From assembly GCA_039180525.1 (NCBI GenBank), contig JBCDDF010000007.1, positions 1-64,000 of the forward strand: DNA of 64,000 bases. The letters run 5' to 3'. How positions within the stretch are numbered: position 1 is the stretch's first letter; the number at the start of each line of letters is the position of its first letter. Under the pieces are notes generated by a model, which saw nothing but the letters and a program-made list of their open reading frames with translations, made no database searches and was not told where the DNA came from. The stretch is from Halovulum sp039180525 (GTDB lineage Bacteria > Pseudomonadota > Alphaproteobacteria > Rhodobacterales > Rhodobacteraceae). Positions 8,817-16,310 of this stretch are shown here, piece by piece. Position numbers and translations under genes: made by a program.

Positions 8817-10118
8817 TTACTCTGCAGCTTTCAGCGCCGCTGCCGACAGCGCCTGATCCAGATCTCGGATCAGATCATCGGGATCCTCTATGCCGATCGA
8901 CAGCCGCACCACGTTCGGCCCGGCGCCCGCGGCCTCCTGCTGTTCGGGGCTCAGCTGCCGGTGGGTGGTGGATGCGGAATGGATGATCAGCGACCGCGCA
9001 TCGCCCAGATTGGCGACATGGCTGAAGATCTCCACCGCATCGACCATCCGCACGCAGGCGTCGTATCCGCCGCGCACGGCAAAGGTGAACAGCGCCCCGG
9101 CGCCGCGGGGGTAGAGCTTTTTCACCCGGTCGGCATGGGGGGAGGACGGCAGTCCGGCATAGGTGACGTACTCGACCCGCGGGTCCTGCTCCAGCCAGGC
9201 GGCGACCTTCTGGGCGTTGGCCACGTGCTTTTGCATCCGCAGGCTCAGCGTCTCGATGCCCAGAAGCGTCTGGAACGCGTTCATCGGCGCCATGGTCATG
9301 CCCAGGTCGCGCAGACCGATCGCGATACCGTGGAAGGTATAGGCCATGGGCCCAAAGGTTTCGTGGAACTTCAGCCCATGATAGGCGGCCTCCGGCTCGG
9401 TCATCGAGGGGTGCTTCGCCGCCGCGGTCCAGTCGAAATTGCCCGAATCCACGATGATCCCGCCCACGCTGGTGCCGTTGCCCGACAGGTACTTGGTGGT
9501 CGAATGCACCACGATATGCGCGCCCTGTTCGATCGGGCGGCACAGGAACGGGGTGGCGGAGGTGTTGTCGACGATCAGCGGTACCTTGGCCGCATCGGCA
9601 ATGGCCGCAATCGCCGGGATGTCGCCGACATAGCCGCCGGGATTGGCGATGCTTTCGCAAAAGATCGCCTTTGTATCGGCGTCGATGGCGCCGCGCACTG
9701 CGTCCAGATCCTCGAAATCGACGAAAGTCGCGGACCAGCCGAACCGTTTGATGGTCTGGCTGAACTGCGTGACCGTGCCGCCATAAAGCCGGGTCGACAC
9801 GACGATGTTGTCGCCCGGATGCATCAACGGGAACAGCGCCATGATCTGCGCCGCGTGGCCGGAGGAACACCCAACCGCGCCCACGCCGCCCTCCAGCGTC
9901 GCCACCCGTTCTTGCAGGGCCGAGACGGTGGGGTTGGTCAGGCGTGAATAGATGTAGCCAACCTCTTGAAGGTTAAACAGTTTCGCCGCATGTTCCGCGT
10001 CGCGAAAGACATAGGCCGTGTTCTGGTAGATCGGCGTCTGACGCGCGCCGGTCGCTGGATCCGGCTGGGCACCGGCGTGGATTTGCAGCGTGTCGAAGCC
10101 ATAGGTGGTGTCGGACAT
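8817..10118 (-). CDS. metY: O-acetylhomoserine sulfhydrylase/aminocarboxypropyltransferase
   Basis: A 433-residue PLP-dependent enzyme of the Cys/Met metabolism family. It converts O-acetylhomoserine plus sulfide (or methanethiol) to homocysteine (or methionine) in the cytosol. The PLP lysine lies in HSTTKYLSGNG, and the residues YSRLTNPT and CSSGHAAQ around the phosphate site are typical of MetY. The ATG at 10118 is preferred to 10175 because a G-rich ribosome-binding site (six G's) lies just upstream and family homology starts at SDTTYGFDTLQIHAG. The leader between this gene and the CoA-binding gene can fold into three helices (see the separate entry). MetZ (O-succinylhomoserine-specific) is a less likely alternative; the length and HGLKFHETFGP favour MetY. 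Confidence 0.92.
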   Translation of the reverse strand: MSDTTYGFDTLQIHAGAQPDPATGARQTPIYQNTAYVFRDAEHAAKLFNLQEVGYIYSRLTNPTVSALQERVATLEGGVGAVGCSSGHAAQIMALFPLMHPGDNIVVSTRLYGGTVTQFSQTIKRFGWSATFVDFEDLDAVRGAIDADTKAIFCESIANPGGYVGDIPAIAAIADAAKVPLIVDNTSATPFLCRPIEQGAHIVVHSTTKYLSGNGTSVGGIIVDSGNFDWTAAAKHPSMTEPEAAYHGLKFHETFGPMAYTFHGIAIGLRDLGMTMAPMNAFQTLLGIETLSLRMQKHVANAQKVAAWLEQDPRVEYVTYAGLPSSPHADRVKKLYPRGAGALFTFAVRGGYDACVRMVDAVEIFSHVANLGDARSLIIHSASTTHRQLSPEQQEAAGAGPNVVRLSIGIEDPDDLIRDLDQALSAAALKAAE

Positions 10119-10134
10119 CTTTCCCCCCGTTAAA

Positions 10135-10234
10135 GCGATGGGGTGAAAACCGAGTTCGGTTTTCGACCAGGACATCGCGAATGCTCAAAGCGGTGGAGCA
10201 TCGGCGTTGGATCTGCAGGCATCGCCGATGCTCC
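10135..10234 (-). promoter_or_regulatory. foldable 5' leader of metY, three helices
   Basis: Read on the minus strand, the metY leader contains three perfect complementary pairs. A 12-bp hairpin (arms 10223-10234 and 10195-10206, 16-base loop) comes first. An outer 6-bp stem (10173-10178 with 10135-10140) then encloses an 8- to 9-bp hairpin (GAAAACCGA/TCGGTTTTC, 10145-10164). The ribosome-binding site follows immediately. The arrangement resembles a structured regulatory leader, and SAM-type riboswitches often precede this gene in alphaproteobacteria, but I do not recognise a SAM-II, SAM/SAH or SAM-V consensus. The pairings are seen; the regulatory role is inferred. Confidence 0.4.
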
Positions 10235-10279
10235 CATGCGGAGCCGCAGACTATGCCCGCAGGGCGGTGGAAGACAAGC

Positions 10280-10777
10280 TTAGCCCGGGCGGCGGCTGGA
10301 GATGATGCCGGTCGCGAACCCCGCCATGCGCAGCGTACCGGTCAGCCGCTGATGCTCGATCTTGGTGCAGCGGTCCATGACCACATCGACCCCGGCGGCG
10401 CGGGCGCGGGCGGCGGCGGTGTCGTCTCGAATGCCGATCTGCATCCAGACGGTCCCCAGACCACGCGGGCGCAGATGCTCTAGTGCCGCGTCCACAATCG
10501 CCCCCACGGCCTCGGACCGGCGAAAGATATCGACCATGTCGATGGCCTCAACTTCAGCCGCCAGAGACTTGATGTCAGGATATATTTTACGTCCAAACGC
10601 ACGCTTCCCGGCATGTGCGGGGTTCACCGCCCAGATCTCGAACCCATGCCCGGCCAGGTACGCGGCCACATAGGCGGACGGTCGCACCGGGTTCAGCGAC
10701 AGCCCGACCATGGCGATGGATTTGGTGCCCGCCAGGATCCGGCGCAAATCGGCATGGTCGGTCATATGGTCGGTCAT
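10280..10777 (-). CDS. CoA-binding domain protein (YccU-like)
   Basis: A 165-residue single CoA_binding Rossmann domain, as in E. coli YccU and the N-terminus of succinyl-CoA ligase. The nucleotide loop is IAMVGLSLNPVRPSA, followed by GHGFEIWAVNP, VDIFRRSEAV and WMQIGI, all family landmarks. Ligand binding (CoA) is known for relatives, but no reaction is established. I chose the ATG at 10777; the next ATG, 12 bases inside, is also possible (MTDHMTDH). The longer frame to 10912 would run through an intrinsic terminator and is not used. That terminator, just 15 bases before the start, separates this gene from the upstream YHS gene. Confidence 0.85.
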   Translation of the reverse strand: MTDHMTDHADLRRILAGTKSIAMVGLSLNPVRPSAYVAAYLAGHGFEIWAVNPAHAGKRAFGRKIYPDIKSLAAEVEAIDMVDIFRRSEAVGAIVDAALEHLRPRGLGTVWMQIGIRDDTAAARARAAGVDVVMDRCTKIEHQRLTGTLRMAGFATGIISSRRPG

Positions 10778-10792
10778 GCTGCGGGTCGCCAC

Positions 10793-10822
10793 AAAAAAGG
10801 CCCGAGCACGAAGCCCGGGCCT
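10793..10822 (-). terminator. intrinsic terminator directly upstream of the CoA-binding gene
   Basis: On the minus strand an AGGCCCG...CGGGCCT hairpin (7 bp, plus an inner GC pair after one mismatch) is followed at once by a run of six U. It is oriented to stop transcripts coming from the YHS side. Because it sits only 15 bases before the ATG of the next gene, it either ends the YHS mRNA or a small RNA, or acts as an attenuator for the CoA-binding gene. Confidence 0.7.
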
Positions 10823-10905
10823 AAGTTTGGAACGAGGGACAAAAAGACCGGATGCCGCGTTACCAAACGACATCCGATGCAGAACAAGTAGGGACTCGGA
10901 TGGCC
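10793..10905 (-). ncRNA. candidate small RNA or attenuator leader
   Basis: The 118-base gap between the YHS stop and the terminator is not coding. On the minus strand it holds, in order, CATCCGA (rc of 10896-10902), TCGGATG (rc of 10871-10877) and CATCCG (rc of 10849-10854), then the terminator. The middle segment can pair with either the first or the third, so two exclusive hairpins are possible ahead of the terminator. This is the layout of an attenuator, but a stand-alone sRNA with a rho-independent end fits equally well. Seen: the repeats and terminator. Inferred: an RNA product. Confidence 0.35.
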
Positions 10906-10940
10906 CCAACAAGGGGGGATGCGGCCGGTTGACGCTGTCT

Positions 10941-11390
10941 TCACAGGGATTTCAACGTCTCCCAGTGGTCCTCGGCCATTTCGATGTTCAGGCGGATATC
11001 CTGGGCCCAGCGGTTCTGATCCTCGACCGTGTAATGCAGGTAGATTCGGTTATCGATCATCACCCAAAGCGTCGGGTCCGACCGGCGCTTGAAGCCACGC
11101 GCCATGCCCTCGGCATCGAAACCACCGAATTGCGGGGTGAAGCGGTCCGGATCGGCCGCGAACTTTTCGCGGTGGCGTTCGCGGGCGAACCACCAGTTGC
11201 CCTCTTCGGTCTCCAACTCGAAATCCAGTTTGCCGCGCACGGCCTCTTCGTATTCGAAATAGGCGACCGGGTCGTAGCCCTTGATGGCAACGCCCAGCCC
11301 GTCCAGAAACAGGCTTTCGGCTTTCGCCGGCAACGCCAGGCCGGCGCCAAGCGCGGTCAGCGCCATGCGGCGGGTCAGGGTGTGGGTCAT
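10941..11390 (-). CDS. YHS domain-containing exported protein
   Basis: A 149-residue YHS-domain protein. The N-terminus has a twin-arginine-like signal (TRRMALTALGAGLALPAKA), so the product is probably exported to the periplasm, possibly through Tat. The domain begins at IKGYDPVAYFEYEEA and includes NWWFARERHREKFAADPDRF, the usual form of this family in proteobacteria. YHS domains are often metal-associated, but no metal ligand pattern is clear here and the function is unknown. It lies in a minus-strand run with rlmB and the zinc-ribbon gene but has a 57-base gap upstream. Confidence 0.82.
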   Translation of the reverse strand: MTHTLTRRMALTALGAGLALPAKAESLFLDGLGVAIKGYDPVAYFEYEEAVRGKLDFELETEEGNWWFARERHREKFAADPDRFTPQFGGFDAEGMARGFKRRSDPTLWVMIDNRIYLHYTVEDQNRWAQDIRLNIEMAEDHWETLKSL

Positions 11391-11447
11391 CGGGGACCTC
11401 TCTCTATGACTGCTCTGGCGGTATCCTACCAGATCTTGCGGCAGGCT

Positions 11448-11738
11448 TCAGTCAAAAAGATCCTCGATCTCGTCGAAGACATCTTCGACCAAATCGAAAA
11501 AGCCCGACTTGCGGCGCTTTTTCTTGTGTTTCTTTTTCTTGGACTGCGCCGGAGGGTGCGGACGCGGCTTCGTCGGGCCGCGGGCCTTCGTCTCGTGCCC
11601 CTTGCGCAGGTGTTTCATCTCATGCAGCCGCGCGCCGCAGGCGCCGCAGGCGAGTTCGTGCTGCACCCGGCCCCAAAGCCGCAGCACCGAACGGGTGCCG
11701 CAGTAAGAGCAGGTCGCGATTTTGGTCAAGTCGGCCAT
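11448..11738 (-). CDS. small zinc-ribbon protein with Lys-rich linker and acidic tail
   Basis: A 96-residue protein I cannot name. Residues 10-36 contain two CxxC pairs (CSYCG and CGACG) that should hold one zinc ion. Residues 45-78 are basic, with a cluster of Lys (SKKKKHKKKRRK). The last 18 residues (GFFDLVEDVFDEIEDLFD) form an acidic amphipathic helix. The charge split suggests nucleic-acid or ribosome binding with a separate protein-binding tail, but that is inference. It starts 31 bases downstream of rlmB on the same strand and probably shares its mRNA. Confidence 0.7.
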   Translation of the reverse strand: MADLTKIATCSYCGTRSVLRLWGRVQHELACGACGARLHEMKHLRKGHETKARGPTKPRPHPPAQSKKKKHKKKRRKSGFFDLVEDVFDEIEDLFD

Positions 11739-11769
11739 GGGCGGAACCTATGCATGAGGGCCGCGCGGC

Positions 11770-12552
11770 TCAATCGCGCGCGGCATAAAGCGCCACGGCA
11801 GCCGCGTTGGAGACGTTCAGCGACCCAAACCCACCCGCGGCGGGGATGTTGGCCAAGACATCGCAGGTCTTGCGGGTCAACTCCCGCAGGCCGGGCCCCT
11901 CCGCCCCCAGGGCGAGCGCCAGGGGCCGGCCGCGGTGCTGCGCTGTGGCCGCGTCGAGCGGCGTGTCGGCCGTGCCGTCGAGCCCGATGATGGCATAGCC
12001 CATCTGCTTGAGGGCCTGCATCGCGCTGGCTAGGTTTGGCACCCGCAGATAGGCCTGCCGTTCCAACGCGCCCGACGCGGCTTTGGCCAGCGCACCGGTT
12101 TCAGGCGCCGCGTGCCGGTGCGGGGCGATCACGGCCCGCGCCCCGAACACCTCGGCCGAACGCAGCACCGCGCCGACGTTTTGCGGGTCGGACACACGGT
12201 CAAGCAGCACCACCCGGGGCGTGCCCATGCCGGGCGCGCAGCGCTCCGATACCGACCCCCAGTCCAATGGGCTGACCTCCAGCGCCGCGCCCTGGTGCAC
12301 CGATGCGGGGTCAAGCGGGGCGGGAAAGCGGCGCGCGTCGGCCTCCTCTGGGGCGATGTCGGCGGCGGCGATCGCCTCCGCCAGCCGGTCGGCGGCGTTG
12401 CGGGTGACGAGCAGACGATGGCGGGTGCGCGCCGGGTTGCGCAGCGCCGCCTCCACCGCATGAAGTCCGAACAGCCACACCCGATCCGGCGGGGTGCGGC
12501 CATTGCGCTCTTTCTGCACCACCCAGGCCGGTTTACGCCGCGCGCCGCCCAT
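11770..12552 (-). CDS. rlmB: 23S rRNA 2'-O-methyltransferase RlmB (TrmH/SpoU family)
   Basis: A 260-residue SPOUT methyltransferase that in E. coli methylates the 2'-OH of G2251 in the 23S rRNA P-loop, using SAM. The N-terminal substrate-binding domain starts at LFGLHAVEAALRNP. The SpoU motifs are VLLDRVSDPQNVGAVLRSAE (motif 1), LGAEGPGLR (motif 2) and SLNVSNAAAVALY (motif 3). The ATG at 12552 has AAGGAG 5 bases upstream and is clearly better than the longer frame. Divergent from the GNAT gene at 12625. Confidence 0.9.
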   Translation of the reverse strand: MGGARRKPAWVVQKERNGRTPPDRVWLFGLHAVEAALRNPARTRHRLLVTRNAADRLAEAIAAADIAPEEADARRFPAPLDPASVHQGAALEVSPLDWGSVSERCAPGMGTPRVVLLDRVSDPQNVGAVLRSAEVFGARAVIAPHRHAAPETGALAKAASGALERQAYLRVPNLASAMQALKQMGYAIIGLDGTADTPLDAATAQHRGRPLALALGAEGPGLRELTRKTCDVLANIPAAGGFGSLNVSNAAAVALYAARD

Positions 12553-12624
12553 CTCCTTGCCCTTTATGGTATTTTCACTCCGCCCTTGGCATGGTCCCGC
12601 CCAGACTGCAAGAAGCCGCCTTTC

Positions 12625-13068
12625 ATGATCCGTTCCGCCCGTACCTCTGATCTGCATCAGTTGCGTTACCTCGCACAGATCGCCTTTGCACCCTACGCCA
12701 CCGGTATGACCGGCCCGCGCGCGCCGCTCAGCGCCGATCTGCGCACGCTCGTGGAGGCGGAGGAGGTGTCCGTGTCGGTGATCGAGAACGCGGTGCGCGG
12801 CTTCATCTGCTACCGGATCGACGGCCCCGATGTGCATATCGAGGCGCTGGCGGTCGGCGCCCGCTATCGCCGCCGGGGCGTAGGCCGGCAGATGCTGGAC
12901 CATGCCGACCGCGCCGGGTTGCGCCGCGGCTGCCGCCGCGCTGTGTTTCACACCAACGCGCAGATGTTTGAGAACATTGCCTATTTCCGGGCCAAGGGGT
13001 TCCAGCCGGTCGATGAACGTATCGAAGAGGGCTTCAAGCGCGTCTACTTGGAACGCTATCTGACCTGA
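12625..13068 (+). CDS. GNAT family N-acetyltransferase
   Basis: A 147-residue acetyltransferase of the GNAT fold. The acetyl-CoA pyrophosphate loop is RYRRRGVGRQML, at about residues 77-88, and the C-terminal FRAKGFQPVDERIEEG matches the last strand-helix of the family. The start ATG at 12625 begins the family homology; the long frame upstream only mirrors rlmB. The substrate is unknown. It is divergently transcribed from rlmB and followed after 53 bases by the tRNA-Tyr gene. Confidence 0.85.
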   Translation: MIRSARTSDLHQLRYLAQIAFAPYATGMTGPRAPLSADLRTLVEAEEVSVSVIENAVRGFICYRIDGPDVHIEALAVGARYRRRGVGRQMLDHADRAGLRRGCRRAVFHTNAQMFENIAYFRAKGFQPVDERIEEGFKRVYLERYLT

Positions 13069-13121
13069 GCCCGGTTTCGGCTTGACCCGCCCCCGGTGCC
13101 TGCGTAATCAGCGGGCCGTGA

Positions 13122-13205
13122 GGGCGACGCGCTGCAAGGTGCGGCAGCGGACTGTAAATCCGCCGGGGAGACCCATGCCTGGTTCGATTCCAGGGTCGCC
13201 CACCA
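13122..13205 (+). tRNA. tRNA-Tyr (anticodon GTA)
   Basis: A complete class II tRNA can be folded. Acceptor GGGCGAC pairs with GTCGCCC, the D-stem is GCT/GGC, the anticodon stem GCGGA/TCCGC holds the loop CTGTAAA (anticodon GTA), the variable arm is long (GGG-GAGA-CCC), and the T-arm is CCTGG/CCAGG with loop TTCGATT. The discriminator base is A and the CCA end is encoded. The long variable arm with GTA identifies tyrosine. Confidence 0.96.
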
Positions 13206-13228
13206 TCCTCCTTTTGTCTTCCCTCGCT

Positions 13229-13345
13229 TCATTTTCGGGTATCGGCGCAACGTGGCGGAACGGGGGGCGAGCAGGCCTTTTCGAAGGTCGCCAGGCGTGT
13301 GCGAAGGACATCGGCCTGCGTGATGATCCCCTTCACCGTCCCGCA
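13229..13345 (-). pseudogene. possible remnant of a CBS-domain gene
   Basis: The 441-base gap between tRNA-Tyr and the PhnD gene holds no intact gene. On the minus strand, about 13274-13337 reads VKGIITQADVLRTRL, which looks like the last strand-helix of a CBS domain. The rest of that frame is degenerate, and neighbouring frames show no intact family. I read it as a decayed fragment; chance similarity is possible. Confidence 0.28.
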
Positions 13346-13646
13346 ACCCGTGCCGCAGGCGGTGCGGCCCGAAAATCCTGACCTTCGCGCGCCCTCATGG
13401 GCCCGACGCGCCGGTTGGTTCGGCGACGGACCATGACCCCCAAGCCGGCGCGTCGGCAACGTTGACCCGGGCGGCGTGTCGGATCTGGGCCGGCGTCGCG
13501 CGCTTTGGGCCAAGCTTGTCGCGGCAGCCTCGAAAAGCAACTTGTCCACGGCGCCCGGCGCGGCAAGAGTAGGGGCCATCATCGCCGCGATTGCGGCGCC
13601 GGTCCAACAACAGCGGCCGCTCGGGTCGCGCTAAGGGAGAAAGACC

Positions 13647-14621
13647 ATGTCACATAAGCTCAAGGTGCTGCTGGGCGCCTCTGTCACCGCGTTCATGGTG
13701 CTTGGCGGCGCCGCCTCGGCGCAGGATTGCGAACGCGGCGATCTGGACGAACGCTTCTGCGACGCCGACGGGGATCTGATCGCCGACATTCCCGAAGACC
13801 CGGCCGCGCAGATCGACCCGGACACACTGATCTTTGCCTATACGCCGGTGGAGGACCCGGCGGTCTATGAAACCGCGTGGTCCGACTTTCTGGCCTTCCT
13901 GGAAGAAAAGACCGGCAAGGACGTGATGTTCTTTCCGGTCCAGAACAATGCCGCCCAGATCGAGGCGATGCGGTCGGGCCGCCTGCATATCGCGGGTTTC
14001 AACACCGGCTCGAACCCGCTGGCGGTCAACTGCGCGGGCTTCCGTCCCTTCACCATCATGGCGGGCGAGGACGGCAGCTATGGCTATGAGATGGAGATCA
14101 TCAGCTACCCTGGCAGCGGGATCGAGGCGGTCGAGGACATCAAGGGCAAACAGCTTGCCTTCACCTCGCCCACGTCGAATTCCGGCTTCAAGGCGCCCTC
14201 GGCGATCCTGATGTCCGACTTCGACATGCAGGCCGACCGCGATTTCGAGCCGGTGTTTTCAGGCAAGCACGACAACTCGATCCTGGGCGTCGCCAATCAG
14301 GACTATCCGGCCGCCTCGATCGCGAATTCGGTCAAGGCGCGCATGCTTGCCCGCGATGTGGTGAGCGAGGATCAACTGGTCGTCATCTACAAGTCGCAGA
14401 CCTTCCCGACGACCGGCTACGGCACCGTCAACAACCTGTCGCCGGAGCTTCAGCAGTCGATCCAAGATGCGTTTTTCGAGTTTGAGTGGGCGGGCACGTC
14501 GCTTGAGGAAGAGTTTTCCAAGAACGGCGAAGCGCAGTTCATCCCGATCACCTATCAGAACGAGTGGGACGTGATCCGCAAGATCGACCAGGCCAACGGC
14601 GTCAGCTACGCCTGCGAGTGA
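13647..14621 (+). CDS. phnD: PhnD-like phosphonate/phosphite ABC transporter substrate-binding protein
   Basis: A 324-residue periplasmic binding protein of the PhnD family (phosphate/phosphite/phosphonate type). A signal peptide ends near ASAQDC. The ligand pocket segments are recognisable: FAYTPVEDPAVYETAW at the N-terminal lobe, RLHIAGFNTGSNPLAV, and FTSPTSNSGFKAPSA, the loop that usually holds the phosphonate oxygens. GGGAGA lies 8 bases before the ATG. It heads a four-gene importer followed by a HAD phosphatase-like gene. Whether the ligand is phosphonate, phosphite or a phosphate ester cannot be told from sequence. A strong hairpin separates it from the ATPase gene, as is common for genes encoding abundant binding proteins. 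Confidence 0.87.
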   Translation: MSHKLKVLLGASVTAFMVLGGAASAQDCERGDLDERFCDADGDLIADIPEDPAAQIDPDTLIFAYTPVEDPAVYETAWSDFLAFLEEKTGKDVMFFPVQNNAAQIEAMRSGRLHIAGFNTGSNPLAVNCAGFRPFTIMAGEDGSYGYEMEIISYPGSGIEAVEDIKGKQLAFTSPTSNSGFKAPSAILMSDFDMQADRDFEPVFSGKHDNSILGVANQDYPAASIANSVKARMLARDVVSEDQLVVIYKSQTFPTTGYGTVNNLSPELQQSIQDAFFEFEWAGTSLEEEFSKNGEAQFIPITYQNEWDVIRKIDQANGVSYACE

Positions 14622-14634
14622 TCAAAGCCGCCGG

Positions 14635-14658
14635 GCGGCCCCGCCATCGCGGGGCCGC
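14635..14658 (+). promoter_or_regulatory. intercistronic hairpin between phnD and phnC
   Basis: GCGGCCCCGC (14635-14644) and GCGGGGCCGC (14649-14658) pair perfectly over 10 bp with the loop CATC. No U-run follows, so it is more likely an mRNA-stabilising or partial-termination element than a full terminator. It would raise binding-protein expression above that of the membrane components. Confidence 0.6.
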
Positions 14659-14676
14659 GCCAATGCGTAAGGGGGG

Positions 14677-15495
14677 ATGAAGATGCTGCGCCTGAACGGC
14701 CTGACAAAGACCTACAAGACCGGTGACAAGGCGCTGAAGGGGATCGATCTGGACGTTCCGACCGGCCAGGTGCTGGCTCTGATCGGGCCGTCGGGGGCGG
14801 GCAAGTCCACGATGATCCGCTGCATCAACAGGCTGGTCGAACCGACCGAGGGGGCGGTCTGGCTGGGCGATATCGAACTGACCCGCCTGGGGGCGGGCGC
14901 GCTGCGCCGCGCGCGGCTCGAGATGGGCATGATCTTTCAGGAATACGCCCTGGTCGAGCGCCTGACGGTGATGGAGAACGTGCTGTCGGGACGGCTGGGC
15001 TATGTCGGGTTCTGGCGCAGTTTTCTGCGCAGGTATCCGCAGGCGGATGTGGACGAGGCGTTTCGCCTGCTGGACCGCGTGGGTCTGTTGCACATGGCCG
15101 ACAAGCGGGCGGACGAATTGTCCGGTGGGCAGCGGCAGCGCGTCGGCATCTGCCGCGCCCTGATCCAGAACCCAAAGCTTCTGCTCGTCGACGAACCGAC
15201 TGCGTCTTTGGACCCAAAGACGTCGCGCCAGATCATGCGGCTGATCACCGAGTTGTGCCGCGAACGCGGGCTGGCGACGATCATCAACATCCATGACGTG
15301 GCGCTGGCGCAGATGTTCGTGCCCCGCGTCGTGGGTTTGCGCTTTGGCGAGATCGTCTTCGATGGCCCGCCGGGGGCGCTGACGCCCGACAAGCTGACCG
15401 AGATCTACGGCGAAGAAGATTGGGAAGCGACCATCGAAAAGGTCGAGGACGAGGACGAAGACGCGCCCGCACCCCCCGTCGAGGCTGTGTCGTGA
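14677..15495 (+). CDS. phnC: PhnC-like phosphonate ABC transporter ATP-binding protein
   Basis: A 272-residue ABC ATPase. Walker A is GPSGAGKST (near residue 33), the Q-loop MIFQEY, the signature LSGGQRQRVGICRAL, Walker B LLLVDEPTASLD, and the H-loop HDVALA. The pattern (RCINRLVEPTEG) is typical of PhnC. A short acidic tail (VEDEDEDAP) is unusual. It energises the two PhnE-type permeases encoded next. The stop overlaps the GTG of phnE by 4 bases. Confidence 0.88.
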   Translation: MKMLRLNGLTKTYKTGDKALKGIDLDVPTGQVLALIGPSGAGKSTMIRCINRLVEPTEGAVWLGDIELTRLGAGALRRARLEMGMIFQEYALVERLTVMENVLSGRLGYVGFWRSFLRRYPQADVDEAFRLLDRVGLLHMADKRADELSGGQRQRVGICRALIQNPKLLLVDEPTASLDPKTSRQIMRLITELCRERGLATIINIHDVALAQMFVPRVVGLRFGEIVFDGPPGALTPDKLTEIYGEEDWEATIEKVEDEDEDAPAPPVEAVS

Positions 15496-16310
15496 GCGAG
15501 CATCGCGCGCTGGACGACATGCTGGGGCGCCCTTGGCGCAAGCCGCATTTCATCCAAAGCCCGGCGCTGCGTTGGTCCTTGATCGCGGGCTTTGTCGCGT
15601 ATCTGATCGCCGCCTTTCTGACCATCGAGGTCGATTTGGGCCGGGTTTACCAGGGGCTCGACCGCGGCTGGCAGTTCGTCCTGTCTTTCACACGGCCCGA
15701 TTTCGTCTCTCGCTGGAGCGATATCTGGAGCGGTCTTGTGGAAAGCATCGTGATGACCGTCGCGGCGTCGGTCGTGGGTATCGCTATCTCGATCCCGATC
15801 GGCCTGGGCGCTGCGCGCAACATCGCACCGCTGCCGGTCTATGTCGTGTGCCGCGCGATCGTGGCCATCAGCCGCGCGCTGCAGGAGATCATCGTCGCGA
15901 TCCTTCTGGTGGCGATCTTTGGCTTCGGGCCCCTAGCCGGATTTCTGACGCTGAGCTTCGCCACAATCGGATTTCTGTCGAAACTGCTGGCCGAAGACAT
16001 AGAGGCGATGGATCGCGTCCAGGCCGAGGCGATCCGCGCCAGCGGGGCGCGTTGGATGCAGTGGATCAACTACGGGGTCCAGCCGCAGGTTATGCCGCGT
16101 CTGGTCGGGCTGTCGATGTACCGCATCGATATCAATTTCCGCGAAAGCGCGATTTTGGGTCTGGTGGGCGCTGGCGGTATCGGCGCTACGCTGAACACCG
16201 CCTTCGACCGCTACGAATACGACACCGCTGCCGCCATCCTGCTGTTGATCATAGGTATTGTGATGGCGCTGGAATACCTGTCCGGCATCATTCGGGCGCG
16301 GGTTCAGTAA
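15492..16310 (+). CDS. phnE: PhnE-like phosphonate ABC transporter permease 1
   Basis: A 272-residue inner-membrane permease of the binding-protein-dependent type, with about six transmembrane segments. The cytoplasmic coupling (EAA) loop is EAIRASGARWMQWINYGVQP, and the following INFRESAILGLVGAGGIGATL is a PhnE hallmark. The start is GTG at 15492 in a GTGA overlap with phnC. A second, distinct PhnE-like permease follows, so the pair probably forms a heterodimer. Confidence 0.86.
   Translation: MSEHRALDDMLGRPWRKPHFIQSPALRWSLIAGFVAYLIAAFLTIEVDLGRVYQGLDRGWQFVLSFTRPDFVSRWSDIWSGLVESIVMTVAASVVGIAISIPIGLGAARNIAPLPVYVVCRAIVAISRALQEIIVAILLVAIFGFGPLAGFLTLSFATIGFLSKLLAEDIEAMDRVQAEAIRASGARWMQWINYGVQPQVMPRLVGLSMYRIDINFRESAILGLVGAGGIGATLNTAFDRYEYDTAAAILLLIIGIVMALEYLSGIIRARVQ

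Noticed and set aside
10119..10300. SAM-II, SAM/SAH or SAM-V riboswitch upstream of metY
   Set aside because: Leader helices exist, but I could not match conserved bases of these classes, so only an unnamed structure is reported.
13056..13346. Minus-strand reading frames across tRNA-Tyr
   Set aside because: They are antisense translations of the tRNA, a well-known false gene type (GDPGIEPGMGLPGG-like peptides).
13560..13646. Pho box upstream of phnD
   Set aside because: No pair of CTGTCAT-like direct repeats is visible, so phosphate control is not claimed.
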